The notes under the pieces: generated by a model | Told to the model about the DNA's origin: nothing | Seen by the model: the letters and a program-made list of their open reading frames with translations, nothing else | Databases searched by the model: none | Translations under genes and position numbers: made by a program | Part shown: piece by piece, positions 44,655 through 56,135 of the stretch | How the letters are laid out: each line of letters opens with the position of its first letter | How positions within the stretch are numbered: the first letter of the stretch is position 1 | Source of the DNA: Nomia melanderi | Lineage: Eukaryota; Arthropoda; Insecta; Hymenoptera; Halictidae | DNA: 64,000 nt | Direction of reading: 5' to 3' | NCBI RefSeq assembly: GCF_051020985.1 | Contig: NC_135006.1 | Coordinates: forward strand, 16,199,501-16,263,500

Positions 44655-47311
44655 GTCCGAATTTTCTTAGCTCCATGGCCGAATAATAGTCCGTATATTA
44701 CACGTACGATTCAATGCATACCAACCGAACGATTCAAATCACGCAACGAAACTCAGCAACGATAAAAACCAATCCCATAAACCTAATATCCCATCTCTTA
44801 CGCAGTACGTGCATTCGTTGAATCAATCGTGAAAAATTCACTCCAAAAGATTCTGCAAACAACGCGCTAAATCATTCGTTAAACCATAATCCCCTCTACA
44901 ACAATTCAATCATTCTCATCCCGGGAACTTCCCGCTCGCGTTTTATCGCGTTACTCCCGCGATAGCCGGCTAATGATATCGTCGTTTTAAATTCAGAATA
45001 TCGGATAATGCGGCCCCCTAAATTCCTACGAAGCAATAACGGTAATGCACTCACATTACAATGTATGCATATGAAGTCCGCCCGGGTTAATGGAAGCGGT
45101 GAAAAACGAGGGGTATCGAAGTAACGAAATTCCGGCCGTGGATTATGAAACATTTCCCCGGGACGGGACGTTATTACGCAGGGGAAGCGGTAATGCATGC
45201 GAAAGGAGGCGAGATCCCGAAGACAGATTCGGATTGAAACGGCAATGTAAGATTCAGATATTCGTCGCGGCAATCTCGCGCAGGAACGTGTCAAACCGTA
45301 TTCCGCCAGCCCTCCGGATCTATTCGCGCGAGATCCGTCTGTATCCCGGACACGGAAACTATTCCCAGAGTTTCGCCGCGAGTACAGTCTCGATATTCTT
45401 ACTCAACTGTTCGGATTCGAGCGGGGAACGCCGCGTTGTTTCGCCATCGAACTCGTACCCCTTCGTTCTCGGGTATCTTCAAGCCGAAGTCTATTTATCT
45501 GTGGGTATTCCTTCTACTTCTCGGCAGAACCTCTCCCGAGATTCATGCTTCCACAAATATTACTGTTGACGCGCGACCTCACAACTCGAAATACGCATCG
45601 GTCCTCCAAATCTTTCGAGGGGTCGTCCTCGAATGACTTTATGAAGCCATCAGCCGTGGCTTTTAACAACCACCCTCAGCTGTTCGAGGATCACCATTTT
45701 TCCATTTTGGATATTTGGACTTGGAGGCCGTCAATTTTCCGGTGACTGTCAGGAAAATCGGCCTCCTCCCTTAGAACTCCAGGAGACAATCCGCGTCTCA
45801 TCCCCGACGCTACCCTTACAGTAACATATTTAAGGGTAGAACTTAAAAACGCCGAATCGCACTCGATTCAACTAAATAGAACCTGCACGTCACGCATCGT
45901 CGTTCCACCTTCGATTCATCGAAAACCTCATCGTTCCAATCAGGCTCACTAATTTAAAACTGAGCCAGAGCAATCACTGTACCTACTGCGACGCTCAACG
46001 ATTGCACTTGCCACTGTGATCCACAGCGACGACAGTAGAAAACTGCCCGAACACGAAAGCAAACGATTACCGAAGAGAAAGGCGACCGCTTCGTACAACT
46101 TCCCAAGTCCCCGAAGCAAAAAATCCGTAGAACATCATCGTTATTACAGTTTGCGATGTTTCCAGGTGAGAGTGAGACGGACGCGAAGGAAATCGGATTG
46201 TCTCGTAAGCCCGAAGTCGTAAAAAAAGGGAACGAAGTTGCAACTTTGTTGGCAACGTTGCGCCGTTTAATTATTCCGGGCGGACGACGGGATCGTTGCC
46301 GGGGGAAGAAAGTTGAGGAGGGACGTTCACGGTGAGGGAGCAAAGAGGATCTCGTCCGTGGGATCTACGATCCTTCGTTTCGCGGGAGGGCAACGGAAGA
46401 AAAGCGACCGTCGCCAGGACAGCCGGTCATTCGTCTTCGTTCCGCGGCTACGGCGATCTAGACTGGAAAAGTGTCCGCCGGTCGCGTAACCTGTTGTACC
46501 GTGGCCGGCCGACAGCGGCGCGATTTACGATCTCTGCTTAATTAATGCCAATTAAACGGGCCGCGCGCGATCGACGCGCTCCCGCCCATAAATAACTCTG
46601 GCTCGGGCATGACGGCAGTTTATTAGAGACAGCGTGCCCCGTAAATCCACTCGCGCGACTACTCCGCTCGCCCTGCGTCGCTCCCCTCTTTTGCTTGATC
46701 GGAACTTTCGGAGTTGCGGACGGAGCGACGCAGTCGCGCGCCGAGCGACTTTTTCGCCGTTTTAATCGGTTGCAGTAGAAACGCGGCGCTTGGTCAGCCC
46801 GCTCGGTTTCGCGTGGGAAAATCGGAAGCTCGCGTAGACGTTTGTAAGAGAGCGAAGAGGAAGGTCTTAGCAGCAACCCACAGATACGAGGAAATAAAGT
46901 GCAAGATGCGATCGAGTTCGATACTCCGTCGATTCATCTTTGACGCACTTGTCGAGGTTATTCAAAGAACTGTTCAATTCCTAGCTCTCGCTAAGACCTG
47001 GTCAATTATACACGAAGAATGTTATATTTTACAAGATCCACGGCACCCCCAGGTGCCTCGAACCTCTAGGTTCCACTGAAAAATTACATCAAACCTGTTT
47101 CGTACGGAGCATCTTCGCGCGATACATCAAACCAGTTTAAAAGTGCCTTCAGGATCATCCGGGGCACGCGCGATAACTTTGCCAATCTCCTCGAAACTAG
47201 CAGCGAAGCGAGCGCGCGTCATGTAGGACGCGAACGGCTCGAGACGTCTTCGAGAATCGAAGAATACGGAAAATCCGAATAATGCAGCGACTCGTTCGAT
47301 TCATAGGGCAT
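44655..47311. other. Unique non-coding sequence
   Basis: No gene or repeat is supported. The largest frames (45090-45569, 45954-46343) are overlapped and show no motif. Confidence 0.5.
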
Positions 47312-47505
47312 ACAGGGTGTCCTATACGCAGTGGTACCAGCGAGCAGACACTTTTATTCTAAGATGAAACTTGCCGAAGAAAACGAAAATTCGAGAGGTT
47401 GAATTGAATGAAAAAAATTCATTGAAATAAAATAAAGCTACAAATAATAGCGTTTCACTAGTTTCTACCGTGCTATTCGTGCCGCCAGTTACAAGACGCC
47501 CTGTG
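47312..47505. mobile_element. Candidate short inverted-repeat element (CAGGGTGTC ends)
   Basis: ACAGGGTGTC at the left and GACGCCCTGTG at the right are inverse with one difference and flank about 195 bp, part of it AT-rich. The left flank TA fits a Tc1/mariner-type target, but the right flank does not show TA. Only one copy is present, so this rests on the ends alone. Confidence 0.35.
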
Positions 47506-47935
47506 CGTCATATTCCGGAACCGTAAAACCGAAACGCGACGCGACCCTATGACTTCTACGCCGCCGACAGGCCAGCGAAGAAACCGCGAGCCGTGATTTA
47601 CGCGGGTCGCGGAAAAACCGACGAATTTTCCTCGGCCATCAACCGCGCCGGAGGAAAACGCGCGAGCTCTACTCGGTGTTGATTTACGGCGGCCGCTCGA
47701 GGAGCCGGCGAGCCGTAAAATGGTTGGATAATTTCGAAGAAATCCGAGAGCCCTCGCGGCTATCATTTTCCGTTGGCCCGGCGCGCAATCACGCCGCGGC
47801 GCCGCGCTTCCTAGGATTTTCAGAGCTTAATTCAGCCGCGGATCGATAAAACTGGGTCATCCTGCGCGTTTCCGAAAGTTCCCAGATTTCCCGGCCGACG
47901 CTAGAGCTCCGAGGAAAGAGCAAGGTCTCGCGTAA

Positions 47936-48339
47936 GGCTGCGTTTACAGCGGATGAGAACAGCGACGAGAACGAACCGTGGGATACAGCTTTTTTTCCGT
48001 TTATACAATGAACGCCTTTGACGCGATGCGCGCAGCTACAGTAATTGCGACGCGCGGTCAAGAGAGGCGAAACAAATTAATTATATTGTAATGAAATAGT
48101 GACTGAATTTTGTTTGAAATTAAATTTCATTTTTATATTTACGAATACTGTAGAACGTTTACGCTCGCGGCGCACTTTTTACGCGACAGCAGTTTGTAAA
48201 ATTTTGAGGATAACGATAATACTTCAGCAACTTTCAGCGGTTATACTGTAAACTCAGCGAAGTAAGATGCTTTATCGTCGCTCTGATCGACGCATAGCGC
48301 AGTTAGCTTCTATCGTTGCTCCGCTATAAACATAGCTTC
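47936..48339. mobile_element. Candidate inverted-repeat DNA element
   Basis: GGCTGCGTTTACAGCGGATG at the left is the inverse of GCTCCGCTATAAACATAGCT at the right; most differences are transitions at CpG or TpG. About 400 bp lies between, with further inverse pieces (CAGCGACGAGAAC near the left, GTCGCTCTGATCGACGC near the right). Target duplication is not clear. Superfamily not assigned. Confidence 0.5.
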
Positions 48340-48999
48340 AAGCCCGCATCTCGTCTCTGAGGCAGCGACGCGTTAGCTGAATCAACTGGCTTGCTGAAAT
48401 TGTTCGCGCCGGAACGTGGTTTTGCTATTGGTGTGGATTCAAAGCTGCTTTCTATGCAGACGAAATTTTTCAGCTCGTAGCTAATTAGCGTCGGGCCTGG
48501 AGGTTGCTCCGGCGAAGGTACACTTCGCTGCCTTGACCTATGGTCTCAATAGCCAGCGCCACGTCGTAAACTTACGGCAGGCGTTGCCTTAATTAACGCT
48601 TAGTTCGCTGGTTACGCGGAGCTTCTAATAGAAACCTGTGCTCAATGGTATTTATTGCGGCGGAATTTTTTGCGTTAGATCCTGGTGAAATGTAATCTAG
48701 GGTAGACCGAGGCGAAATGTAAAGAAATGAGAATAATAATATTTAAAAAATGTCAAGGAAAATATTTAAATCTTCCTGTCGCCAAACTACCTTTCTGCAT
48801 CGCGTTCTGCTGCTTTTCTATTAAAGAAAGCATGACGATGAGACTAAATGTGCCATTAGTCGAGTATACCTCAGTGCAAACCTAGCTTCGCATACATACA
48901 ATTCAAAGAGATTACCGAAACTAATCGACGAACAAAGTACCGCCTTTGCGAAACACAGAATCATTAGCTCCACGTCAGATCGTGGAACCACTGGCAATT
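48340..48999. other. Unique non-coding sequence
   Basis: Nothing recognised. Confidence 0.4.
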
Positions 49000-49245
49000 T
49001 TAACCGTTTGCACTCGAGAAGCCTTCCAGTCGCAATTTGATTTGCCCCAAGAAAATTGTAAAATTAAAAATTCAATATTAAATTTTATATAATCTACGAA
49101 CACGTGGAACATCGAAATAAAATAGCTCTGTAACTTAATTTATTTGAGGCATTCCTTTATGTTAATTGCAAAAAATATCATTGACATCTCATCAGAAAAT
49201 AATGAATATTTATCGAGAAAAATATTCTCGAGCGCAAAGGGTTAG
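49000..49245 (+). mobile_element. Family C TTAA MITE, long form
   Basis: This 246-bp copy starts TTAACCGTTTGCACTCGAGA and ends CTCGAGCGCAAAGGGTTAG (right TTAA decayed). It matches the nested copy at 27527-27717 on both sides of an extra piece (about 49136-49190) that the nested copy lacks, so the shorter one is probably an internal deletion derivative. Confidence 0.85.
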
Positions 49246-50016
49246 CATCTCATCTAGCGGTGACAATTAACTTATTTAAACACGGCTGCGTCGATACCGC
49301 CGAATCGATCCACGTAAAAACGCCGATTAATAAAGCTCCCGGTCTACAAATATCAACGCTGGAAAGCCGATCAATAGTATTCCGATAGGTGGAGCATTAA
49401 TCATTCGAACGCGCGGATTTTCGTGGACGCGGTGCCAAAATAATAGCCAGCCATTATGTAAAATAATAAAACCGAGGAATACGCGGGCTCGTAATCCGTA
49501 TTCCCGCGGACAGCCGCGATTAAACGGAATTAAAAGACACGGGGGGGAGCGAAGGGGAACAACGACGAGGGACGCAATTATTTTCGATTCAGGAACGTTC
49601 CGCGCCGGGGAAATGTATTTTCCCGTCGATATCGTTTGTCCGGTGGGTTCATGGGACCGGGAGTTTATACACCGGGTCCAACGATCCAGGGCGTCGAAAC
49701 GCCGGTTAATGAAGAATTCACCGGTCACCGCCGCAATTGACCCGATTTTCATCACGATGCCCGGTCGTCCGGAGCGTCGTAAAGTCGCGACCCGCTTCCA
49801 CCGGCCGGCCGCCGTGAATTCAAATGAACCCGGGCGGGTTTCGGCGAGTCCGCGCCACGGACCGCGAGAACCCACGAACCGACCGCTCCCCGTTATCTCC
49901 GGTTATCGCGTTCGCCACCCGGCTAAATCGCGATGAAAATCTCGGCTGTATACCGGCCGGAGAAGCGAGGACCAGTTCGAGCACCGTATGGAAAATACGA
50001 GCCACCGGTCCAAAAT
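49246..50016. other. Unique non-coding, GC-rich
   Basis: No gene is supported. Frames on both strands (49327-49875, 49613-49936) overlap and carry no motif. Confidence 0.5.
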
Positions 50017-50474
50017 TTAACCCCTTGGTGAGCTTGTCGTTGGAAGCGGAACAGGACATTCGGGGTATCGTTAACTATCTTTTAATAATCCTTTGCACTT
50101 CTAATTTCCCTGACAGTCTGCGATTGGTTAGCTTCAAGAGTGAAGTCCGATGTTTCTTAAGATTGAACGATCGATCTTCAAATCAAATTTGATACATTAC
50201 GCTCGTCATCGTGGAATTAGGGCAGTAAAGAACAGTTTAACCCGTTGGTATACTATTCACTTTCGTTACTAAACCCGTGTAATATCTTACTAGCGACAAT
50301 TTGTAGGAAACACAAAATTTTGCATTCTACTTGAGGTGGAAATTTCATGTGAGGATAATACATTGACAATAGCAAGATGGTTGTTCGCTTTGATCCGTGA
50401 GTAATGAACAACATTGACTCTTGTTAAATTAGTTTAGAAATCATCACGAGTCTCATTGTACGGCAAGGGGGTAA
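50017..50474 (+). mobile_element. Composite TTAA element: L part plus family G
   Basis: The left part starts TTAACCCCTTGGTGAGC and runs to 50236. At 50237 an internal TTAACCCGTTGGTATACT begins a unit that aligns to the free-standing G copy at 32919-33168 and ends TACGGCAAGGGGGTAA (TTAA decayed to GTAA). The same L-then-G order occurs at 39354-39733, so the composite was formed once and then dispersed. Confidence 0.75.
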
Positions 50475-52550
50475 TGGGCAACCGGTACGAAGTCGAGAAA
50501 TTTCAGTGTTAACCGTGACTCGCGACGGACGATGATCGCGATTATTCAATTATTATGCTTAGAATATTTTATCATGCTCGATCCATAGGGAATCAAAGGA
50601 AAATTGGTAAGAGACGCATCGAGAGAAAAATACGTTTAACAAGAGTATTTCCGTTCGTTCGACTGAAATAACCGCATGATCGATACACGGAATGGTGGTG
50701 TATCAATTAAGGGACGCTAGGGACTCGCAGAAGTTACATATTACATTTGCGCAATGTACTCACCGCGCGGTTTGTTGACAAACAAAATACCGAACATTAT
50801 TCACCGCGAGATTCGGCTGGATTCCGCAGCGTTCGGGTCGATGAACGTTCGCATAATGGAGACCCCTGTAGTGACAACCGGGCTCGCGGTATCGCACATG
50901 TTCCCCGGTGGCGTAAAAGCTCTTGATGTCCCCGTCGCGGGGAATAAGAAAAAAAGAAAAGGAATCCCGGAAGAGAACGGAAGCATCGAAGCACGCGATA
51001 ACAGTGGCAGAAAGGCGGGTCGTTTGTGTGTCGTGCCCCGTTGTCGCTGATAAAACTAGCTTCGCCCCTCGTCGAGGGCCAATAATATCGGGAGCGACGA
51101 GAAAAACGACGCCACTTTGTAGCCGATTCGTCGGCCCCGTTCGCGCAAACATTCGCGACGAAACGACCGCAGGGAAAACCTTCTCCGCGCGACGGGGGAG
51201 TGGGGAACGGTGAAAAAGTCGATACCAGCCCGTCGGGATCCACCGACTCGGTCACCGACACCCCCACCATTAGAGCCACCGGAACGTCTTGTCGGATTTA
51301 TCGCAAAATTTCCCGTGGAAATCTATTGTAATCGTTCGGCTGCATCCAAGCTTCCTAAGAAACTGTACCGAAACCATGGAAACACCGAACTGAATGAAAT
51401 TAAACTAATCCGAAGCAATCGCATTTACATAATATGGCTAACGGAAGACGCGATTGTTGAACTCGCATTCGCTTACGTCAGATCTATGTAAGCTTCGCTG
51501 TAATTATCGTCGAATTTGAATACAATTGAATCGAAATCTCGGTAAATTTGTTGTTACAGTTGTAGGAATCTTCTCGGTAGAGTTGACCGATGTTAATTTA
51601 AAGTTAAGGAACGACGTAATCGTTATTTTCAGCGGTGTGTTTAACTGGGGCGCAATTTAATTCAAGAGTAAAATCAAGAAGAAAGGAAAGATTTAAAAAA
51701 TGAGAGGACTTCCCAGCACCGGTAATAAAATCGTGCTCTCGTACTGTCCCTCGGTATCCTCCGTGTGCCGGGCTTTGATCCTCGGATAAAAGAACGACGG
51801 TCACGAGCGCGGCACGTTTGTTTCACGCGTCCTCGGACAGAAGAAAACAGAAAGCCAGATAACCCTTTTCGACCGCTCGTGGTGTTGGGATGTAGAGGAT
51901 CCGATGGTATCGACGCTGGCCGACCGGTGGTTGGGACATTCCACTTGCAGTCGACCGCACTTCTTTCATGGTGCTTGGAGGTATTGGATTGGGAGACTTA
52001 GAATCGCTTGCCGAATCAAATTTGAATTGTTAATGTCAATTGATGGCATTAAGGGAGAGGATATCGTGTGATTCGTTAAACACAATACAGAGAATTTCTT
52101 ATTATCTGTCTCCAACGTCTATGAAAGATAGATCGGTGAGCAATTTAAATACCGAACGAACAATATTTTCCTTTCTCGATAACGAAAGCTCTAATAATAT
52201 CAGTTCGATCTTATCCTTTTAAAGGCGCGTACCATCGAAGCCCTCCGAAGTACTTCGCAAACTTCGCTTTCATCTTCCGCGTAGTCCCGATACATAAAGA
52301 CCAGCAGGAACTTTCTGCGCGCTTTATCTGCGAAACTTTTATTTTCAAATTTATGTTTACAAGCTTACCGAGAATGAACAGAGGGACGAGCATACTTATC
52401 GGTCGCTTTTTACGCAGCATTCCTAGCGAGCCTTTAGCGAAACGCGACGCGATCCGGCAGACGGAGCCCGGTCGATCGTTTAATCGCGAAATACCTAACG
52501 CTCCGATGAGTCTGTCGTCGCGGATGACTTTCAACGAACAAATAAAATTA
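50475..52550. other. Unique non-coding sequence
   Basis: No gene is supported; frames at 50754-51491 overlap on both strands. No repeats seen. Confidence 0.5.
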
Positions 52551-52710
52551 TTAACCCGTCGCACTACGTTGAACCAGACGAAACCTGAAACCCGATTATA
52601 GCAGCCGATGTTTCGTTCGAGTTGCGATCTCGATCCTCGCTCGTGGCATTCGCGTTTCATCTGAAATTGTGATCGCGAGTGGGGCTCGTCAAACTAGCGC
52701 AAGGGGTTAA
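52551..52710 (+). mobile_element. Family K TTAA MITE
   Basis: This 160-bp element starts TTAACCCGTCGCACTACGTT and ends AAACTAGCGCAAGGGGTTAA, imperfect inverted repeats of about 20 bp with TTAA on both sides. Only one copy is seen. The ends resemble family G loosely. Confidence 0.6.
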
Positions 52711-53221
52711 GAACAATGGCATTTACCCTCGAGACTGCAATAATTCGGCGAACCGCGCGACACGGTTATTATGCAGTGCACGCGAGCTCCGGGGCAAGAT
52801 TAGGACGTTCCATCTTCGCCTTTGAAGAAAAGGACAACGCGCGAAACGAGTTTCGCGGCTTAACGACTTGCTCCCGACGGTGTGTTTCCGGTCATGGCGG
52901 TTCGTAGTCTCCGGGAATGCGTAATTGGACCGCGGCGCTGCCGCGTATTAATTACTCTCGCCCTTAATGGTGCAAAAGTAACTGCGCGACCTTGATGAAT
53001 AATCGACGAGCACTGCGATTGAGAGGACAGCTGCGACTGCGCCTCGGATTGACGCTGAAGCTACCCAGCAATCAAAGTGACTTATTTCGAAGTGTTCCTA
53101 AGAATTAGAACAATTCGTTCCTTGAGATTCGAAGCGTCTCCTAGTCTAGTATCTGCATAAATGCACGAATTTCAAAAATCTCAAACAGAAGTGAGTTAAT
53201 TTGACCCGTCCGGTAATATTT
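52711..53221. other. Unique non-coding sequence
   Basis: Nothing recognised. Confidence 0.4.
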
Positions 53222-53290
53222 TTAACCCTCTGCTTGAATTGGTGATTCTCAGTTGCCACTTGATTTGACACAGCAAAATTATGAAAATCT
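53222..53290 (-). mobile_element. Family A right-end fragment
   Basis: TTAACCCTCTGCTTGAATTG, then GTGATTCTCAGTTGCCACTT and GATTTGACACAGCAAAATTA, is the family A right end in reverse, diverging after about 70 bp. Confidence 0.6.
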
Positions 53291-54504
53291 TCTCGATTCT
53301 TCAACTTCAGACGATGCGCTTCGCGATAATTATGTTTCATTGTCGCAGGTGTCCACAGTTATCGTAGTAATCGATTACTACGTCTACAGATTCGTTCCAA
53401 CGAGTTTCACGGACGCGACGAATCCCGGGCCAGCTCGAAAACCGTCAACAATTTACCGGGTCGAAAGTCGACGCGAGTTCTCCGGAGTTCCCGGGTCGTT
53501 TTGAAAAATTCAATCGGACGACAGAGGGGTCCGTGAAGTTGCAGCACGAGTTGCCTGGCGAGTCGAACTCGCGCAAATTATTCTGCACTTTTAACTGCCG
53601 CCGCGTTCGTCGCGATCCTTGTATTCCGTGAAATTGGGGACACGAGGTGGAATACACGTTTTATCGCGCGTATACGGTGTACCGTTCGAAAATACTCGAT
53701 AACTCGCGACAGTCTGGAGCAGGGGCTGGCAACTTTTTTTTCAGTGAAGTGCCATTCTTCCGTAAATTGATTGGAAAAGTTCCGTGAACAGCTGTAACCT
53801 GCGGCGGATAATGAGCGTTCATAAAAATGAACTCGATACGAGAGAAAGAATTTACACCGAAAGGTCAGAGGGTCCGTCCACCGAATCATCCGTTCGCCCG
53901 GAGCACTCGTTAGCGAAACAAGGAAGAAAAAAGCTTTCACTGCGAGTGATACGCGCGAACGGGAAGGATCTCGCGGGATTTAAATATCGATGTACGCACG
54001 GACGGGATCATTCGTTCGGGATGGTTACACGGTTCGACGCGCGGTATGCTCTCTGCGCTCCCGACGGGCTTCGAGGCTGGAAGAGGCTCGTCGCGGTGTT
54101 CTCCATGAAACAGGGCTGGAGGATACGATCGAGGGTAGGTATCGTGGCGACCGTAATGGAAAAGCAATATCGAGCGAGCGCTATTCACCGCTTCCCCGCC
54201 AAGAAACAAACGCTGGGAGCGGGAAATGAATTCACGGAACAGTTGGAAATTATTCCAAATACATCCGAGAGAGTGCTGTGCAGAGATGGAAAGAAGTTCG
54301 ACGCGATGGTACGCGGATCTAATTGGTTAGACGGAAGAAAGCGCGGCGTCTCCTTTTACGCGCAGTTTTAATACTGTGTAGCTTGCCATTTGTTAATAGA
54401 TACTAATTCGATCGTGCGATGATGTTTGTCGTCCGAGAATTCTTTTTAGCTTTGCACGGTGTTGCATTGCGACGTGTTCACTTGCATCGACGCATTTGGG
54501 ACGG

Positions 54505-54650
54505 TTCCTAGGGCAATAGGTAATAGTTTCTAAGGTGATAGAGGTGCTATAGCTTCCAGGACAATGCGCTGTAGCTCCCAAAGCGATGTACGATAGCTTC
54601 TACGACGATGTAACATAGTTCCCAAGGTGATGTTACAGTTTCACAAGGAA
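54505..54650 (+). repeat. Degenerate tandem repeat of about 30 bp
   Basis: Units of the type GATRGCTTCYARGGCGATG recur about five times (GTTTCTAAGGTGATAG, GCTTCCAGGACAATG, GCTCCCAAAGCGATG, GCTTCTACGACGATG, GTTCCCAAGGTGATG). Confidence 0.55.
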
Positions 54651-55870
54651 ATCGTAGGATTTCCTATGAAAAAATTGAGTTCTCCATCGCTGATATGCGA
54701 AACGAAACTGAATTACGAGATGCACATTTTATTCGCAAGGTCGTGAACGCTGGCAGAAACGCAGGCGAGAGTAAGCGACGCTTCATATCTGATTCGACGG
54801 CTGGTCTCGCTCCGCGATCAAAGGGACCCGCCTCGATGGCGAGCGAGTATGAATAGACAAACAGAAGCCAGGATGGCGATGCTCGATGATGCGAATCGAC
54901 AACGATCGATCAACCGAAACGCAGCTGAATGGAGAAGAAACGTAAAGTAGGACACGGCGAAACAATGGGCAAACTGTCGAGAATAGGTGCGCGAACGGTC
55001 GCTGCGTGTGCCTGTGAAATTTACGTGAAAATCGAGGAAAAATCGTTCGGCATTGCGGGATCCGCAATTTCGCATTGGACTCTTCGGTTTCCGACTAGCG
55101 AAGTTCTTACAATTGATTGCTACTAGTGGTATCGATCATTTCAAAATTCGCCGGTGGATACGATAGAACGGTAGGCTATTGCCTGCAGCTACGAGAATAG
55201 AAAAATTGAAGAGATCGCCGGTCAAGACACGATTAATTAATCTTCTTCCACTGTCCACCGGTAATAATGGTGTTATTGTATAGAATACAAGCGTAGATAG
55301 ATAAACAGCTGGGAAGAGACGCGGAATTCTAAGATCCTCCACTAGTCAGGCAGGCATTGTACATTAAGGAATAAATTGTACACGCGAAACATGAAAGAGC
55401 CAAGTTTCAGCGCGTCGGTTACCGGTGTGCGGGGGATTCCCGAGATAAAGCACAGTAGCCGGAGAATATTCGTCGTATCGAGGCCGCAAAGAGAGCTCGT
55501 GTCTGCGCGAGAAAGGGGTTGGCGAGAGGGGGGCGCGCCGAAAGAGAGACGCAAAGGAAGACACGCGATTTTCGGCAGGCTTAAAGATTATTCGCGCGAG
55601 ACAAGCACGCCTCGAAGCGGTCGGTCGAAAGCGAGCACTCCTCTGCCGTTCACCGGGGGGGCCATTCACTCGCTGGCACTCTTTTTCGCCCGCCGATCCA
55701 TTGTTCGCGTTCCCCGCGGGGGAACGAAGCTTCTGCCTGCTCCCGCAATATTTCAATCCCCGTGTCACGTATCTCGCGCGACATCGCGAGGAAATAAAGA
55801 AAAAACGTAAATCGCGATATGTCTTTGGCTCTCGCGCGTAGCAATCTCGCTCGCAGAATAATTTAGTCCT

Positions 55871-55912
55871 CGCGCGCGGATCTCCCGTCCGAAAAACGAG
55901 AATCCGCGCGCG
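55871..55912. repeat. GC-rich perfect hairpin
   Basis: CGCGCGCGGAT (55871-55881) and ATCCGCGCGCG (55902-55912) form an 11-bp perfect stem with a 20-base loop. Confidence 0.7.
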
Positions 55913-56101
55913 GCAAAACACCGTTCGCCGATTCAGCCGGCGAAATTATATCCGAGAAAGTTCGCGAAACGAACGCGATATTTCCAGGACGGTCCTCGGA
56001 ATTCCGGAAATAACGTACAGGGAAGCTAACCGAGTCCGTTCGGTTACAATCACTGGCGGCGATATCCAATTTTTGGCTTTCATTTCGCCCCGGTAACGAT
56101 T

Positions 56102-56104
<3 letters not shown>

Positions 56105-56132
<28 letters not shown>

Positions 56133-56135
56133 ACG
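56105..56135 (+). repeat. (CGACG)n pentanucleotide repeat
   Basis: Six tandem CGACG units between GCGCGACG and CCCTCG. The minus-strand frame reads it as a repeated Arg-Val-Ala-Ser-Arg, which I regard as an artefact. Confidence 0.9.

Noticed and set aside
53718..53760. CAGGGGCTGGCAAC motif, like the end of some hAT elements
   Set aside because: No matching inverse end or target duplication was found nearby.
53784..54371. 195-codon plus-strand open frame in less GC-biased DNA
   Set aside because: Less overlapped than most, but a minus-strand frame (53937-54209) lies within it, no domain is recognised, and nothing else supports a gene. It would merit a protein search.
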